This document shows, in pieces, positions 12,249 to 30,086 of a DNA stretch of 64,000 bases. The position numbers and the translations under genes were made by a program. The DNA is from Dictyostelium firmibasis (lineage: Eukaryota; Evosea; Eumycetozoa; Dictyosteliales; Dictyosteliaceae). The notes under the pieces were generated by a model. The model did not search any database and had not been told where the DNA came from. It saw only the letters and a program-made list of their open reading frames with translations. The first letter of the stretch is position 1; every line of letters begins with the position of its first letter. The stretch is taken from assembly GCA_036169595.1 (NCBI GenBank), contig CM069768.1, forward strand, positions 3,962,001-4,026,000, given 5' to 3'.

Positions 12249-12784
12249 CTACCAATGATGGCTCGACTTTAGCTGGGGAGCTTTTTGAACACCATTGCTA
12301 GTTGGAGATATATTTTTTTCGTCTATGTATTTATATTGATTTCGAATGTGATTATAAAGGTAACGATATTTATCCAATATTTCAGATTGTCTTAATTCGA
12401 TGATACTATCAAATGATACACAAATTTCAATGACTCTAACAAATTGTTTGATATGATCAACTACTATATCCTGGTTTGTTTACAGTTGATTGTATTTTTT
12501 GAGATTTGTATCACAAGCAAAAGCTGAAAAGAAATTCCACTACCTCAGACCAGCAACTACTGGTGCAAAACTCTTGAAGGTTGTCAAATTTAAAAACTTT
12601 CAATAATCATTATTTCTCAATTCTAATTTAATTCAAAACTTACCCGTTTGATATAAATTTTATTATAAATCTAATGTAGCAAATATTAAATTGGTTATGA
12701 TTAATATTCTCCTTTCTCCTGATTATCTTTATTAAAATCATCAAATGTTAATGATGAAATGTAACCTATAAAAATCTTTTCCAT
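12249..12784 (-). pseudogene. Decayed gene of unknown family
   Basis: A minus-strand segment retains protein-like sequence across most of its length in one main frame. It includes WNFFSAFACDTNLKKYNQL, DHIKQFVRVIEICVSFDSII and ILDKYRYLYNHIRNQYKYI. Near its 5' end are MEKIFIGYISSLTFDDFN and a GTAAGT donor followed by an AG acceptor at about 12600-12655, so exon-intron structure is still visible. Several in-frame stops interrupt it, so it is unlikely to make a full protein. I do not recognise the family. It is flanked by ordinary A+T-rich DNA and no repeats mark its ends. Confidence 0.5.
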
Positions 12785-13784
12785 TCTAATTGGGTTCCAA
12801 AGCTTGAAAGGTTTTTTTTTAATTTTTGAAAGGTTTTTTATTAATAATAAAAAATTTCAAATAATAAAATTTTTTTTCAAACCAAACAAAAAAAATCTTT
12901 TTTGATTTTTCAATTCTGAAAGTTCAAAAAAAATATATATATATATATATATTAAAAGAAAAAAAAAAGAATTAAAATAAAAAAAAATTTTAAGTATTCT
13001 TTAAACTATAATATCTTCAAAATTTACTTAATCTCTCTTTTTTTTTTTTTTTTTTTTTTTTCCGCTCTATCTTGGAATAGATTTAATTCTTCCACAATAT
13101 GTTCAAATTGTAAAAACAATATAGAGTAACCTTTCTTTGTATTTGGAAAATTTTTATCAATATTAATGGTTTTTTTTTTATATTTTTTTTTAGAAAGGGG
13201 GGGGTAGTTTGTATATTGATATTTGGTATATAAAATCTTAATTCGAAATTCATATCTAACAGGGTTTTTTTTTTTAAAAAAAAAAAAAATTAACATAAAT
13301 CATTGGTTCAAAACATATTTCTTTTTTTTTTTTCAATAAATTTTTTTTATTTTTTTTTTTTTTTGTATTATTAAATCTCATAAGAAACAGTTTATATTGT
13401 TATACTTTCCAGGTGATTTGGGTAATTGTTAATGGCAATAATCGTAAATATCTTCACGCACACGACTATGTTGTCAAAATAAAATATAAAAAAAATAAAA
13501 TATAAAAATAAAAAATAAAATGAAAACACACTTGATAAAACGACCAATGAGTGTGTTTTTTTAAAAACCAATACTTTTTTATATTTTTTTTTTTTTTTTT
13601 TTTTTTTATCAACTAGAAAACTTTTTTTTTTTTTTTTTTTTTTTTATCAATTTTTTCTTTTCTTTTTTTTTTTTTTAAATTTATTATATATATTTCATTT
13701 ATATAAAAATAAATATTAAAAACTCTCTTCATTTTCCATTAAGTATGCATTTTATTTTTATTTCTTATTTTTTTTTTTAAAAAA

Positions 13785-13796
13785 TTTGGCGCCAAA
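13785..13796. promoter_or_regulatory. Palindromic E2F-type site
   Basis: The 12-mer TTTGGCGCCAAA is a perfect palindrome and an exact fit to the E2F/DP consensus TTTSSCGC on both strands. It lies in DNA that is otherwise almost only A and T, about 0.9 kb upstream of a cell-cycle kinase gene. Site function is inference. Confidence 0.45.
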
Positions 13797-14435
13797 CATA
13801 TTTGGGTTTATTTTGTTTTATTTTTTTTTTTTTTGAAAATAAAAATGCAAAAATATAAAAATTTAGGTTGTGTGGATGGGTGGTAAACCATTTTAATATT
13901 TTCACAAAAGCAAAAAAAAAAGTGATTGTTTTTTTTTATTTTGATGAAAATTTCTTTAAAATTACGAATGTTTTTTATGGTTTTAAAAATCAAATTTTTC
14001 CATTTTGTTTTTTTTTTTTTTTTTTTTTGATGTAAAAAAAAATTCTATTTGGCTATGAAAAAATAAAAAAAATAAAATAAAAAAAAAATAGATTTTCAAT
14101 CGTTTTTTTATCATCCCAGTTTGTTCACCAAAAAATAACGAAAATTTACCTTTTTTTTATTTTTTTTTCTTTTTTTTTTTTTTTTTTTTATTTTTATCTT
14201 TTTTTCTTTTTTTTTTTTTTTTTATCTCTCTCTTGTCGCATCAAAGTTATAAATATTAACAATCAATATCTTTTTTTTTTTTTTCCATTTTTTTTATTTT
14301 TTTTTTATTATTTTTTTTCCCATTTTTTTTTTTATTTTAAAAAAAAAATTAAAATAAAATCCTATATATAATAATAAATTAAAAAAAAATTAATAAAATA
14401 AAAATTTTTTTTATAAAAAAAAAAAATTAATTAAA

Positions 14436-14697
<262 letters not shown>

Positions 14698-14700
14698 AAA

Positions 14701-17766
<3,066 letters not shown>

Positions 17767-18144
17767 ATAATAAATATATTTAAATTTGTCGAAAATATTT
17801 TTTCTTTCTTTTTCGTTGGCAAAAAATTTATTTTTTTATTTTTTTATTTTTTTATTTTAAACACTGGCACTATCAATTTGTTGTATAATTATGGACATTA
17901 AATCTTTTAAAAATTAATTATCTGATTGTGCTGGAGAAAAAAAGAAAAAATTATGAGAATTCTTTTTCTGTCAAAAAAATAATTTTTTTCAAAAATTTTT
18001 GAAAATTTTCAAATTAAAAAATGATGTCATCAAAAAAAAAATATTATTGGCTGCAATTAATTTTAGTTTTATTTTTTAAAATTTTTTTTTATTTTATTTT
18101 TAGATTTTATTTTTTGATTTATTTTTTTTTTATTTATTTTATTT
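17767..18144. other. Convergent 3' intergenic region, wee1 / vatB
   Basis: 378 bp between two convergent stop codons. A+T-rich with runs and no gene or RNA signal seen. Confidence 0.6.
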
Positions 18145-19925
18145 TTAATTTGAAGTTGAATCTACAGTACCTTTTGAAGAACGAGAGTAATATTGTTTAA
18201 TGGTCTTTTCAGTGATACGTTTGAGGAGATTGCTTGGGAAAGTTCTTAATAAAGACCAACCAAGATCCAATGAATTAAAGATATCACGATTTTCATAATG
18301 GTTTTGACCGACGAAGCTAGATTCGAAACGTTCTAAAAATTCTAAGTAGAGTTTATCTTCTGATGAAAGTGCTTCCTCACCAACGACAGCTTTCATAGCT
18401 TGGACATCTTTACCGATGGCATAGTTGGCATACATTTGATTTGAAACTTCAGAGTGATCGCCACGGGTCATATCATCACCAATGGCCGATTTCATGAGAC
18501 GAGAGAGTGATGGTAATACATTAATTGGTGGGTAGATTTGTCTGTTATTGATTTGACGATCAATGAAAATTTGACCCTCAGTAATGTAACCAGTCAAATC
18601 TGGAATTGGATGGGTAATATCATCGTTTGGCATAGTCAAAATTGGAATTTGGGTAATTGAACCATTACGACCTTGAATACGACCAGCACGTTCGTAAATG
18701 GTTGAAAGATCTGTATACATATAACCTGGATAACCACGACGACCTGGTACTTCTTCACGAGCAGCTGATACCTCACGAAGTGCATCGGCATATGAAGACA
18801 TATCGGTTAAAAGGACTAAAACGTGTTTCTCACATTGATATGCAAGATATTCAGCGGTGGTCAATGCAAGACGTGGAGTAATAATACGTTCGATGGTTGG
18901 GTGATCTGCTAAATTGAGGAAGAGAGCAGTTCTATCCATAGAACCAGATTCTTCGAAATCACGTTTGAAAAATGATGCAGTTTCCATATTAACACCCATA
19001 GCTGCGAAAACAATAGCAAAATTGTCTTCATGATCATCAATAACACCTTTACCTGATTTTTTAACTAAACCAGCTTGACGACAAATTTGAGCAGCAATCT
19101 GTTTTTTAAAAAAGAATTAATAAAAAAATTAATAAATAAATAAATTAATAAAAAAAATAATAAATAAAAACTTACTTCATTGTGTGGTAAACCTGCAGCA
19201 GAGAAAATTGGAATCTTTTGACCACGAGCAATTGAATTCATAGTATCGATAGCAGAGATACCAGTTTGAATCATTTCTTGTGGATAAACTCTAACTGATG
19301 GATTGATTGGTTGACCTTGAATATCTAAGTATTCTTCAGCCAAAACATTTGGACCTTTATCAACTGGTTTACCAGAACCATTGAAAATACGACCTAATGA
19401 ATCTTCTGATACTGGCATCTTTAAAATATCACCAGAGAATTCACAACGAGTGTGTTTGGCATCAATACCAATTGTACCTTCGAAAACCTTTTAATTTTTA
19501 ATTTAATTTTTTTTTTTTAATAAAATTAAAAAGTTTTGTTAATAAATTTCAAATAATAAGATTAAAAAAAGAAAAAGAAAATAGTGAAAAGTAAAAAAAA
19601 AAAAAAAAACCACACATTTAAGTGCAACATAATTTTTTAATCTAATTTTTTTTTTTAATATTAAAAAAAAAAAAAAAAAATTTATATAAATTTAAATAAT
19701 ACATACTTGTACGACGGCTCTTTTACCTTGGATTTCCAAAACTTGACCTTTTCTTTGAGTACCATCACCTAAAGTTAAAGTTACAATTTCAGAGAATTTT
19801 GGACCTCTGATATTATCTAAAATAACGAGTGGACCATTTACTGCAGTAACAGTTCTATAATCTAAACGTGGGTTAACTTGATAGTTTCTAGTGATAGCTG
19901 CGATATGATCTTCAAATCCAACCAT
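18145..19925 (-). CDS. vatB: V-type proton ATPase subunit B
   Basis: Three exons: 19925..19707, 19487..19176 and 19098..18145, all phase 0 with GTATGT and GTAAGT donors, 494 residues, the usual length for subunit B. It forms the non-catalytic nucleotide-binding partner of subunit A in the V1 head. This drives acidification of endosomes and the contractile vacuole, where Dictyostelium is rich in this pump. Diagnostic sequence includes [16 protein letters not shown] near the N-terminus, [40 protein letters not shown] across the exon 2/3 junction, [20 protein letters not shown] and [20 protein letters not shown]. As expected for subunit B, there is no standard P-loop GxxxxGKT. Codon use is much less A/T-biased and repeat-free than in neighbours, fitting high expression. 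Confidence 0.98.
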
Positions 19926-20759
19926 TTTAATTTATTTATATATATGAAAAAAAGATATAAAAAAAAAAAAAAAAAACTAAATAATTTAAATTTAACAAAA
20001 AATTAAAAAAAAAAAAATATAAAAAAAAAAAAAAAAAATTTCACTTTTTTAAAAAAAAAAAAAAATTTAAAAAAAAAAAAAAAAATCAAAAAAAGTTTGC
20101 CTGGTTAAACAGACTATGGAAAATAAAAAATAGTTTCTTTTTTTTCACTAGATTAAATTTTTTTTTTTAAAAAAAAAAAAATGTTCGTTTTTTTTTACTC
20201 TGGTCATCTTTTTTAATTTTTTTTTTTGTTTAATTTATTTGTCTGTAATCTTTTTTTAATTTTAATTTTAATTTTAATTTTTTTTTTATTTTATTTTTTT
20301 TTTTTTGTTTTTCTTTTTTTCTTTTTTCTTTTTTTTTTTTTTTTTTCAAAATTTTCTTTTTTTGGAATGAATTCTAATTAATCTGGTTTATAATTGATTG
20401 TTTGTTTGTTTTATTATTTTTTATTTATTTTTTTTTTAAATTTTTATTTAGTTTTGTTTTGTTGTTTATCATGTTTAGAAAATAAAAAAAAAACAAAAAA
20501 AAAAAAGCGATTACTAATAAAAGTAGTAATTAAAGATATAAAAATAATATATATATATAAAAAAAAAAAAAAATAAAAATAAAAATAAAAATAAAAAAAT
20601 AGAATTAAAGTTTAGAAATGAAAAATTCTATATTTATAATATATAATTCATTATTGCTTTCTTGTTTTTAGAGATATCTCTAATTCTTTTTCCATTTTTT
20701 TTTTTTTAATGGCCAGTTGTTATTAAATCTGGTTTTTGGTTATTATTTTAAAATTTTTT

Positions 20760-20806
<47 letters not shown>

Positions 20807-20930
20807 CTTACATATGCATAATAAATATATATATAATAAAAGAATGGAAAATAAACAATAAAATTTTTTTTCTTTCTTTGTTTTTTTTTTTTTTTTTTTT
20901 TACAATATGTACAAAGTTTCGAAATGATAA
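19926..20930. other. vatB upstream region and 3' flank of the Asn/Gln-rich gene
   Basis: About 1 kb upstream of vatB; the next gene (20931..23366) also reads leftwards. Nearly all homopolymer A/T, with a short complex block at about 20097-20125 and a T run of more than 40 at about 20763-20806. No gene seen; small open frames here are low-complexity. Confidence 0.55.
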
Positions 20931-23366
<2,436 letters not shown>

Positions 23367-24554
23367 TTTTTTTTCTTTTCTAGAAAAAAATTAAAATAAT
23401 AATAATAATAATAATAATTATATAATAAAAAAAAAAAAATTAAATAAAAAAATAAAATGAAATATGTTTTTATTTATTTGTGTTAAAAGAAAAAAAAAAA
23501 AAAAAAAATTTTTTTTGAATTTATAAAAAAAATATTTTATTTAAAAAAAGTAAAATGATTATATTAAAATTAATAATAGAGAAAAGAGGGCAATCACAAA
23601 AATTTAAATAAAAAAAAAAAAAAAAAAGATAAAGTTTTGAAGAAAGAGATTATTTAGTGGTGGAATATTTTTTTTTATTTTCTTAATTTTTAATTTTTTT
23701 TTTTTTCTATTTTAATTTTTTTTTTTTTTTTAAAAAAAAAATTTTATTTTAAAAATATATATTATTATTAATAATATCAAGAAAGAAAAGAAAAAAAAAA
23801 AAATAATAAAATAAAAAAATGGGCTCTACCTTTTTTGAGTGTAAAAACACACCTTTTTTATGTTAATATTATTTTATTTTTATAAAAAAAAATAATTTTT
23901 ATGATATCCAAAAGAAAAGGGTGAAAGAGAGAGGGCATGTGGGGGTGTGAGTGTATTGATTATTTTTCCACACCACATCAAATCAAGCACATAATCCCAC
24001 ACAAGATAACAAAAACCCAACAGCAAATTATTGAAAATTTGAAAAAAAATAAATATCATTGCTTGATTGATTGATTATTATACATTTTTGTTAGTGTGGC
24101 TCTAAACAACTTATAGAACCAATCCATATATAATATGAGCTTTTTAAAAATTGTAAAATGACCTTTAAAGATTCATAAAATTAACTGAATATTTAATATA
24201 AATTTTATGTCGACAATTGAAAAAAAAAAAAAAAAACTAATCTCTTTTTTTGAGATTTTAATTTCATAAAAACGTCTACCAAAAAAAAACATAAAAATGA
24301 TTATTTTAATAATAAAAAAAAATAAAATAAAATATATTCGATAAAATTCAAATTATTTAAACCATATCACAATTATTATAATTTGAGTTTATTATTAATT
24401 TTTTTTTTTATTTTTTTTTTTTATTTTTTTTTTATTATTTATTTTTTTTTTTTTATTAATTATTTTAAATAAAATGAAAAAAAAATTAGTGATTAGAACC
24501 AATCAAATATCATGAAGACCAATCTTTTATTTTTGTGATGTGTAAATTTCAATG

Positions 24555-24569
24555 TGTGGTTTGACCACA
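24555..24569. promoter_or_regulatory. Inverted repeat TGTGGT-TTG-ACCACA
   Basis: Perfect 6-bp arms around a 3-nt centre, standing alone in A+T-rich DNA about 1.05 kb upstream of cct6 and 1.19 kb upstream of the opposite gene. The arm sequence is close to G-box-like CA-rich sites. A role as a factor-binding site is inference. Confidence 0.3.
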
Positions 24570-24717
24570 TAATCACCTCAAAAACAAAACATTTTTTTTT
24601 TTTTTTTTTTTTTTTTTTTCATTATTTTTTTTTTCTCCCCCTCAACAATATAAAAAACTAATATATAAAATTAAGTAAAAATCAAAATATTTTCTTTTTA
24701 CCTTTTTTGTTTAAAGT

Positions 24718-24723
24718 CACGTG
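24718..24723. promoter_or_regulatory. CACGTG (E-box/bZIP-type core)
   Basis: The palindromic core CACGTG occurs in AGTCACGTGCCAAACCACAAG. A six-base match alone is weak evidence; it is noted because C/G-containing palindromes are rare in this DNA. Confidence 0.25.
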
Positions 24724-24741
24724 CCAAACCACAAGTAAAAC

Positions 24742-24773
<32 letters not shown>

Positions 24774-25039
24774 ACTTTTTTTTTTATCACCAAATTTAAA
24801 AAGTAATATTGTGGTTGTGTTTGGGTGGAGGTTGAATGGATATTGTGTATATACATTAACATTTTGATTTAGGGGGATATTTATATTTTGAAAAGAGATT
24901 TTGTTACTTTTTTTATAACTTTGGTGGTTTTTATTTTTTTTTTTTACTACCAATTTTTTTAGAGATTTGGAAAAAAAAAAAAAAAAGGGTTGAACTGCAT
25001 ATAGCGAAACAATATTTCTACATGTCCCTTTTTTGGATT

Positions 25040-25055
25040 GGGGGGAGGGGGGGTG
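25040..25055 (+). other. G-run block (G6-A-G7-TG)
   Basis: Two long guanine runs separated by one A, about 560 bp upstream of the cct6 ATG. Extreme against the local base composition. It could form a G-rich secondary structure or bind a G-box factor. Confidence 0.4.
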
Positions 25056-25094
25056 TAAAATAGTTTTGATTCTTGTAAATATCATTTTTGTTCT

Positions 25095-25142
<48 letters not shown>

Positions 25143-25610
25143 CTACTTTGAACTACATTTTTTTTATTTTTTAATTTATATTAATATTTTTTTTTTTTTT
25201 TCTATTATTTTATTATTTTTTTTTTTTCCATTATTTTATTTTATTTTATTTTATTTTATCATTTCCAAATCTTTTTTTTTTTTTTTTAAATTCTTTTTCA
25301 TCTATTTGTTTTAGTTGGCTTTTTTTTTTTTTTTTTTCTTAATAAAAATTTTTTTTTGATTTTTTTTGAGAGGCAATGAAATTCAAAACAAAAGAAAATT
25401 TTTTTAATTTTTTTTGCATTTTTTTTTAATTTTTTTTTTTTTTTAATTTTTTTTTTTTTTTTTTCAAAATTTTTTTTTTTTTTTGAAAGAGAGCGAAAAT
25501 TTATTTTTAAAAAAAAAACCCATCTGATCTTTTTCTTTAATACAAACAAATTGGTTCTTTTGTTTTAAAAATTAAAGTTTAAATCAATAAACTAAAAGAA
25601 ATATACGAAA

Positions 25611-27503
25611 ATGTTGAGTATGATTAAACAACAAGGAGCAGCAGCTGACTCTAGAAGAGGTCAAGCATTGTTGCTCAATATTTCAGCAGGTAAAGGTTTA
25701 CAAAATGTCTTAAAAACAAATTTAGGACCAAGAGGAACTCTCAAAATGTTAGTTGGTGGTGGTGGTGATATTAAATTAACCAAAGATGGTAAAGTTTTAT
25801 TACATGAAATGGTATGTTTTTTTTTTTTTTTTTTTTTTAATGAAATATTGCAAAAAGATTAATATAATAAAAATTATAAATATACATATTAATATAAACT
25901 ATTTATAATGTTTTTAAAAATGTTATTTTTATTATTTTTATTTTTATTATAATATTAAAGCAAATTCAACATCCAACAGCAGCATTAATTGCACGTACAG
26001 CAACAGCACAAGATGATATTACTGGTGATGGTACAACAACCAATGTTATTACAATTGGTGAATTATTAAAACAATCAGAACGTTATTTACAAGAGAATAT
26101 TCATCCAAGAATTATTGCAGAAGGTTTTGAATTAGCAAAGGATCGTTGTTTAGCATTTTTAGAGGAATTCAAACAAAGCTCACACGATACATTGGATAGA
26201 GAATTATTGATTTCAATTGCAAAGACATCATTAAGAACTAAATTACCAGCAGAGTTGGCTGACCAATTAACTGAACAAGTCGTTGATGCTCTCTTATTAA
26301 TTCATAAACCAGAGCAACCATTAGATTTATTCATGGTTGAAATTATGACTATGCAACATAGAACCGATGGTCATTCTTCATTAATTAAAGGTTTAGTTTT
26401 GGATCATGGTACACGTCACCCAGATATGCCAAAGAAATTAACAAATTGTTTCATTTTAACTTGCAATGTCTCTTTAGAATATGAAAAAACGTAAGTTCAT
26501 TAATATTTATTTTTATAAAAAGTTTTTTTTTTTTATTTCTCTCTCATTCACACAAACTAATACCTTTTTTTTTTTTTTTTTTTTTTGTGATTTTTTTTTT
26601 TTTAAATAAAACAGTGAAGTTAATGCAAACTTTTTATATAAGGATCATGAAACTAGATCAAGAATGATTGATGGTGAACATAAATTGGTTGCAGCAAAAT
26701 GTAGACAAATTATAGAGTTAAAGAATCATGTTTGTGATACACCAGATAAGAATTTCGTTGTTATCAATCAAAAAGGTATCGATCCAATTTGTTTGGATAT
26801 GTTAGCAAAAGCAGGTATTATGGGTTTACGTCGTGCTAAACGTAGAAATATGGAACGTTTAACATTAGCATGTGGTGGTACAGCAATGAATTCATTGGAG
26901 GATTTGTCACCAGATTGTTTAGGTCATGCAGATTTAGTTTATGAGCAAACCTTGGGTGAAGAGAAATATACATTTGTTGAGGGCGTTAAGAATCCTTTCT
27001 CTTGTACTGTCTTAATTAAAGGTCCAACCAAACATCAAATCGAACAAATTAAAGATGCCCTTCGTGATGGTTTACGTGCCGTTAAAAATACAATTGAAGA
27101 TAAATGTGTCGTACCAGGTGGTGGCGCTTTCCAAATCGCCGCTTATGCAGATTTAATGAAATTCAAGGAGACCATCACTGGTCGTACCAAATTGGGTATT
27201 CAAGCATTCGCCGACGCTCTTTTGGTTGTTCCAAAAACTTTGGCTCAAAATTCTGGTTTCGATCCAATGGATACCATCATTAAATTACAAGAGGAATACG
27301 CTAAAGGTCATATCGTCGGTTTGGACATTGAAAGTGGTGAACCAATGGATCCAGTAAGTGAAGGTATTTTCGATCAATATTCTGTATTAAAACAAGTTTA
27401 TCGTTCTTCTCCAATCATTGCTTCTCAATTACTCCTCATCGATGAAATTATTAAAGCTGGTAAAGGTATGAGAGGTTCTTCCGTTCCAGAAGGCCAAGAA
27501 TAA
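25611..27503 (+). CDS. cct6: T-complex protein 1 subunit zeta (CCT6, TRiC chaperonin)
   Basis: Three exons: 25611..25811, 25961..26490 and 26615..27503 (donors GTATGT and GTAAGT), 539 residues, normal for CCT subunits. It is one of eight paralogous subunits of the cytosolic TRiC ring, which folds actin, tubulin and other proteins with ATP. Chaperonin signatures seen: [20 protein letters not shown] near the N-terminus, [13 protein letters not shown] (the ATP-hydrolysis GDGTT motif) in exon 2, and [16 protein letters not shown] in exon 3. The N-terminal stretch [20 protein letters not shown] and the apical region [15 protein letters not shown] are zeta-type. Introns are A/T-rich and the coding sequence is free of poly-Asn. 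Confidence 0.97.
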
Positions 27504-27655
27504 ATTAATAATAATAAATAATAATGATAACGTTAAAATAAAAAAAAATAAAAAAAAAAAAATAAAAAAAGAAAAAATAAAAAAAAAAAAAGATATAATT
27601 AAAATTAAAAAAAAAAGATATAATTAAAATTAAAAAATATACACATATTATAATT

Positions 27656-29800
27656 TTAAAGAATTAATTCATTTTTATTTGTATGTAATAATTCATGAGG
27701 TGGGAAACCAACTAATACTCTAATTGGTAAGCTCCAATGTAAAGTATCAACCAAAGGTATCGAACCATCATCTCTTAATGTACCAATATTTGGATGTGAA
27801 AATAATTTCTTTTTCTTTACAATTAATGATGAGGTTTGTTGATTTTGATTTTGACTTTGATTATTATTATTATAATTGTTATTACTATTCTTATTAATGT
27901 TGTTATTATTATTAGTAGTAGTAGTATTGTTATAGTTATTGTTGATTTGAGTTGTTGTATTTAATTTACTATTTGTTGAAGATGAAAAATTACTACTACT
28001 ATTGCTAAGGGTATCATCATTTACAATTGCATTTTCAGAATGGCTACTACTATGATTATCATCATCGTCATAATCTCTATTTATATTATCTCTTTGTTGT
28101 TGTTGTTGTAATTGTTGTAAATGTTGTTGGTAATTTAAATTCTCTACACTGTTATTTCTTGAATGATTACTACTATTTTTATTAATATGTGGTGGCTCTA
28201 AATTATTTGTTGATGATTTTATTGGTGATGTTGGTGTACTTGGTAATGATGCTGGTGTATTTGGTGGTGTTAGTAATATTGGTAAATTATTACTACTATT
28301 AGACCTACTTGGTCCCATATTATTGTTTGCAGTTGTGGTAGAGGAATTATTGGAGACAATTGGTTGATAAGGTGTATATGATGATTTCATTGGTGTAACA
28401 AATTCAAATCTTAATGACCATTTTACTGATACTAAAGTTATTATTTTTTATTTTTTTTAAAAAAAAAGATTAGAATGAGAATATTAAACTAAATAAAAGA
28501 AAAAGAAAGACAAACCATATTTTGTAGAGAACTCTTGGGATGCTTCAACAGGTATATGAAAAATGAAATGGGTTTGTCTTAGATTTGTGGTGAATTCATG
28601 AAGTTCACCATATAGTTTTCTAATTGGTTTATTTGAACCACGAGTTGATTGAAGATATTTAGAATCGACGATTTCTTCACACTCTAGTTTAATTAAAACT
28701 TTGAAACATGGAATAGTTGCAATTGAGAAATCAAAAGTACCATGAACAGAATCACCCAAACTAAAAGCTGTTTTGCAAATTGAAAAAGTTGCCAATTTAT
28801 CAGTACCTTTTGAAATTACGATTGATACAGGTGTTGAGTGTTTGTTTAAAATATCAATCACCGATTTCTTTGTATTATTTGAATCATATTGTGAAAGATT
28901 TTGTGGGTAGGGTAATGGAAAGTATTGAGATTTCTTGAATGGTGAAATAGGCCATTTCGAAACAACCTCTAAATTATTTCTACTATATTCTTGAGTGGTT
29001 TCCGCAGACCCCTCTTCGTAATCGAAAATCATATTACTCTTAAATTTAATTGGTCTTAATGCTGATGCTGGGGTTAATATCCTTATAGGAACAGTTAGGA
29101 TTTGTGCTGGATTGGTAAAAACTTGTGATGCTATCGATAAAAAATAACTATATTTTAAACTAGTTCCTTTAAATGATGGTGGTAATGGTGATGGTAATGT
29201 TAAATAATAAATAACTAATAAAAATAACAAAAGATTATTATTATATTATTAGTAATCATAGATTTTTTTTTTTTAAACAAAAAAAAAAAAAGACATACAA
29301 GATTTGGTTTGACCAGGTGGTATATATAATTCTGATGCTAAAAAAGTTGTTGGGGAAGTAAATATTGGTTTGCCATTTTCTCCAATTTCTGATAAATTTG
29401 GTAATGATGTTGCGCTCGAAACACCAGCTGTAAACTTTTTACCACTGGTTAATGGTTGTTTTGGATTTAATTTTAATTGTTGTTGTTGTTGTTGTTGCTG
29501 TTGTTGTTGTTGCTGACTATTTTTATTTTCTTGTGGAGATGTTTGTTGATGCTTTACTTTATTTTTATTTGATTTATTTGAAGAGTTTAATTTAATAAAA
29601 GAGGATTCTACCATTAAATTACCATAAACTTGTGCTGTTATCCATGATATTGATTGCTCTCTTTGAGTTTGTTTACTACTTGTAACATTTTCAAGTGATT
29701 CACTAAATCCTCCTAAATTCGAAATAAATATCCTACAAAAAATTGTATCACCTGGAAAAAAAACAGCAGATTCTAATATACATTCAATTGATATTGGCAT
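27656..29800 (-). CDS. rgp1: RGP1 homologue, subunit of the RIC1-RGP1 Rab6 guanine-nucleotide exchange factor
   Basis: Three exons: 29800..29299, 29214..28516 and 28431..27656 (donors GTATGT and the uncommon GTTTGT), 658 residues. RGP1 proteins are arrestin-like and, with RIC1, activate Rab6 at the Golgi for endosome-to-Golgi traffic. Family landmarks: IECILESAVFFPGDTIFCRI at the N-terminus, LPPSFKGTSLKYSYFLSI in exon 2, FSICKTAFSLGDSVHGTFDF, KWSLRFEFVTP spanning into exon 3, and VDTLHWSLPIRVLVGFPPHE at the C-terminus. These align in order with human RGP1. Low-complexity Gln (residues ~100-115) and Ser/Asn/Gln inserts account for the extra length over the human protein (~390 residues). It converges on cct6 (152 bp between stops). 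Confidence 0.88.
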
Positions 29801-29854
29801 TATATATATATTTTTTCTTTTTATTACATTTAGTCCTTTTTTTTTTTATTGTGA

Positions 29855-29885
<31 letters not shown>

Positions 29886-29950
29886 TAATATATTTATAAA
29901 TGAAATACAGTGCAAAAATTTTAAAAATAAAAAATAAAAAAAAAATTTTA

Positions 29951-29992
<42 letters not shown>

Positions 29993-30086
29993 TATTTGTT
30001 TTATTTATTTATGTACATGTCTTTTTATTTTATTTTATTTTATATCATTTTATTTATTTTATATTATATTATTTTTTAAAATAATT

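Larger units (their letters stand above)
23367..25610. other. Divergent promoter region between Asn/Gln-rich gene and cct6
   Basis: 2.2 kb, no coding frame. Beyond A/T runs it has G/T- and C/A-rich blocks typical of Dictyostelium regulatory DNA: GGGGGTGTGAGTGT and CCACACCACATC at about 23940-23975, and CCCACACAAG near 23996. It also has an inverted repeat at 24555, a CACGTG at 24718 and a G-run at 25040. The last 500 bp before cct6 is almost pure T/A runs. Confidence 0.55.
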
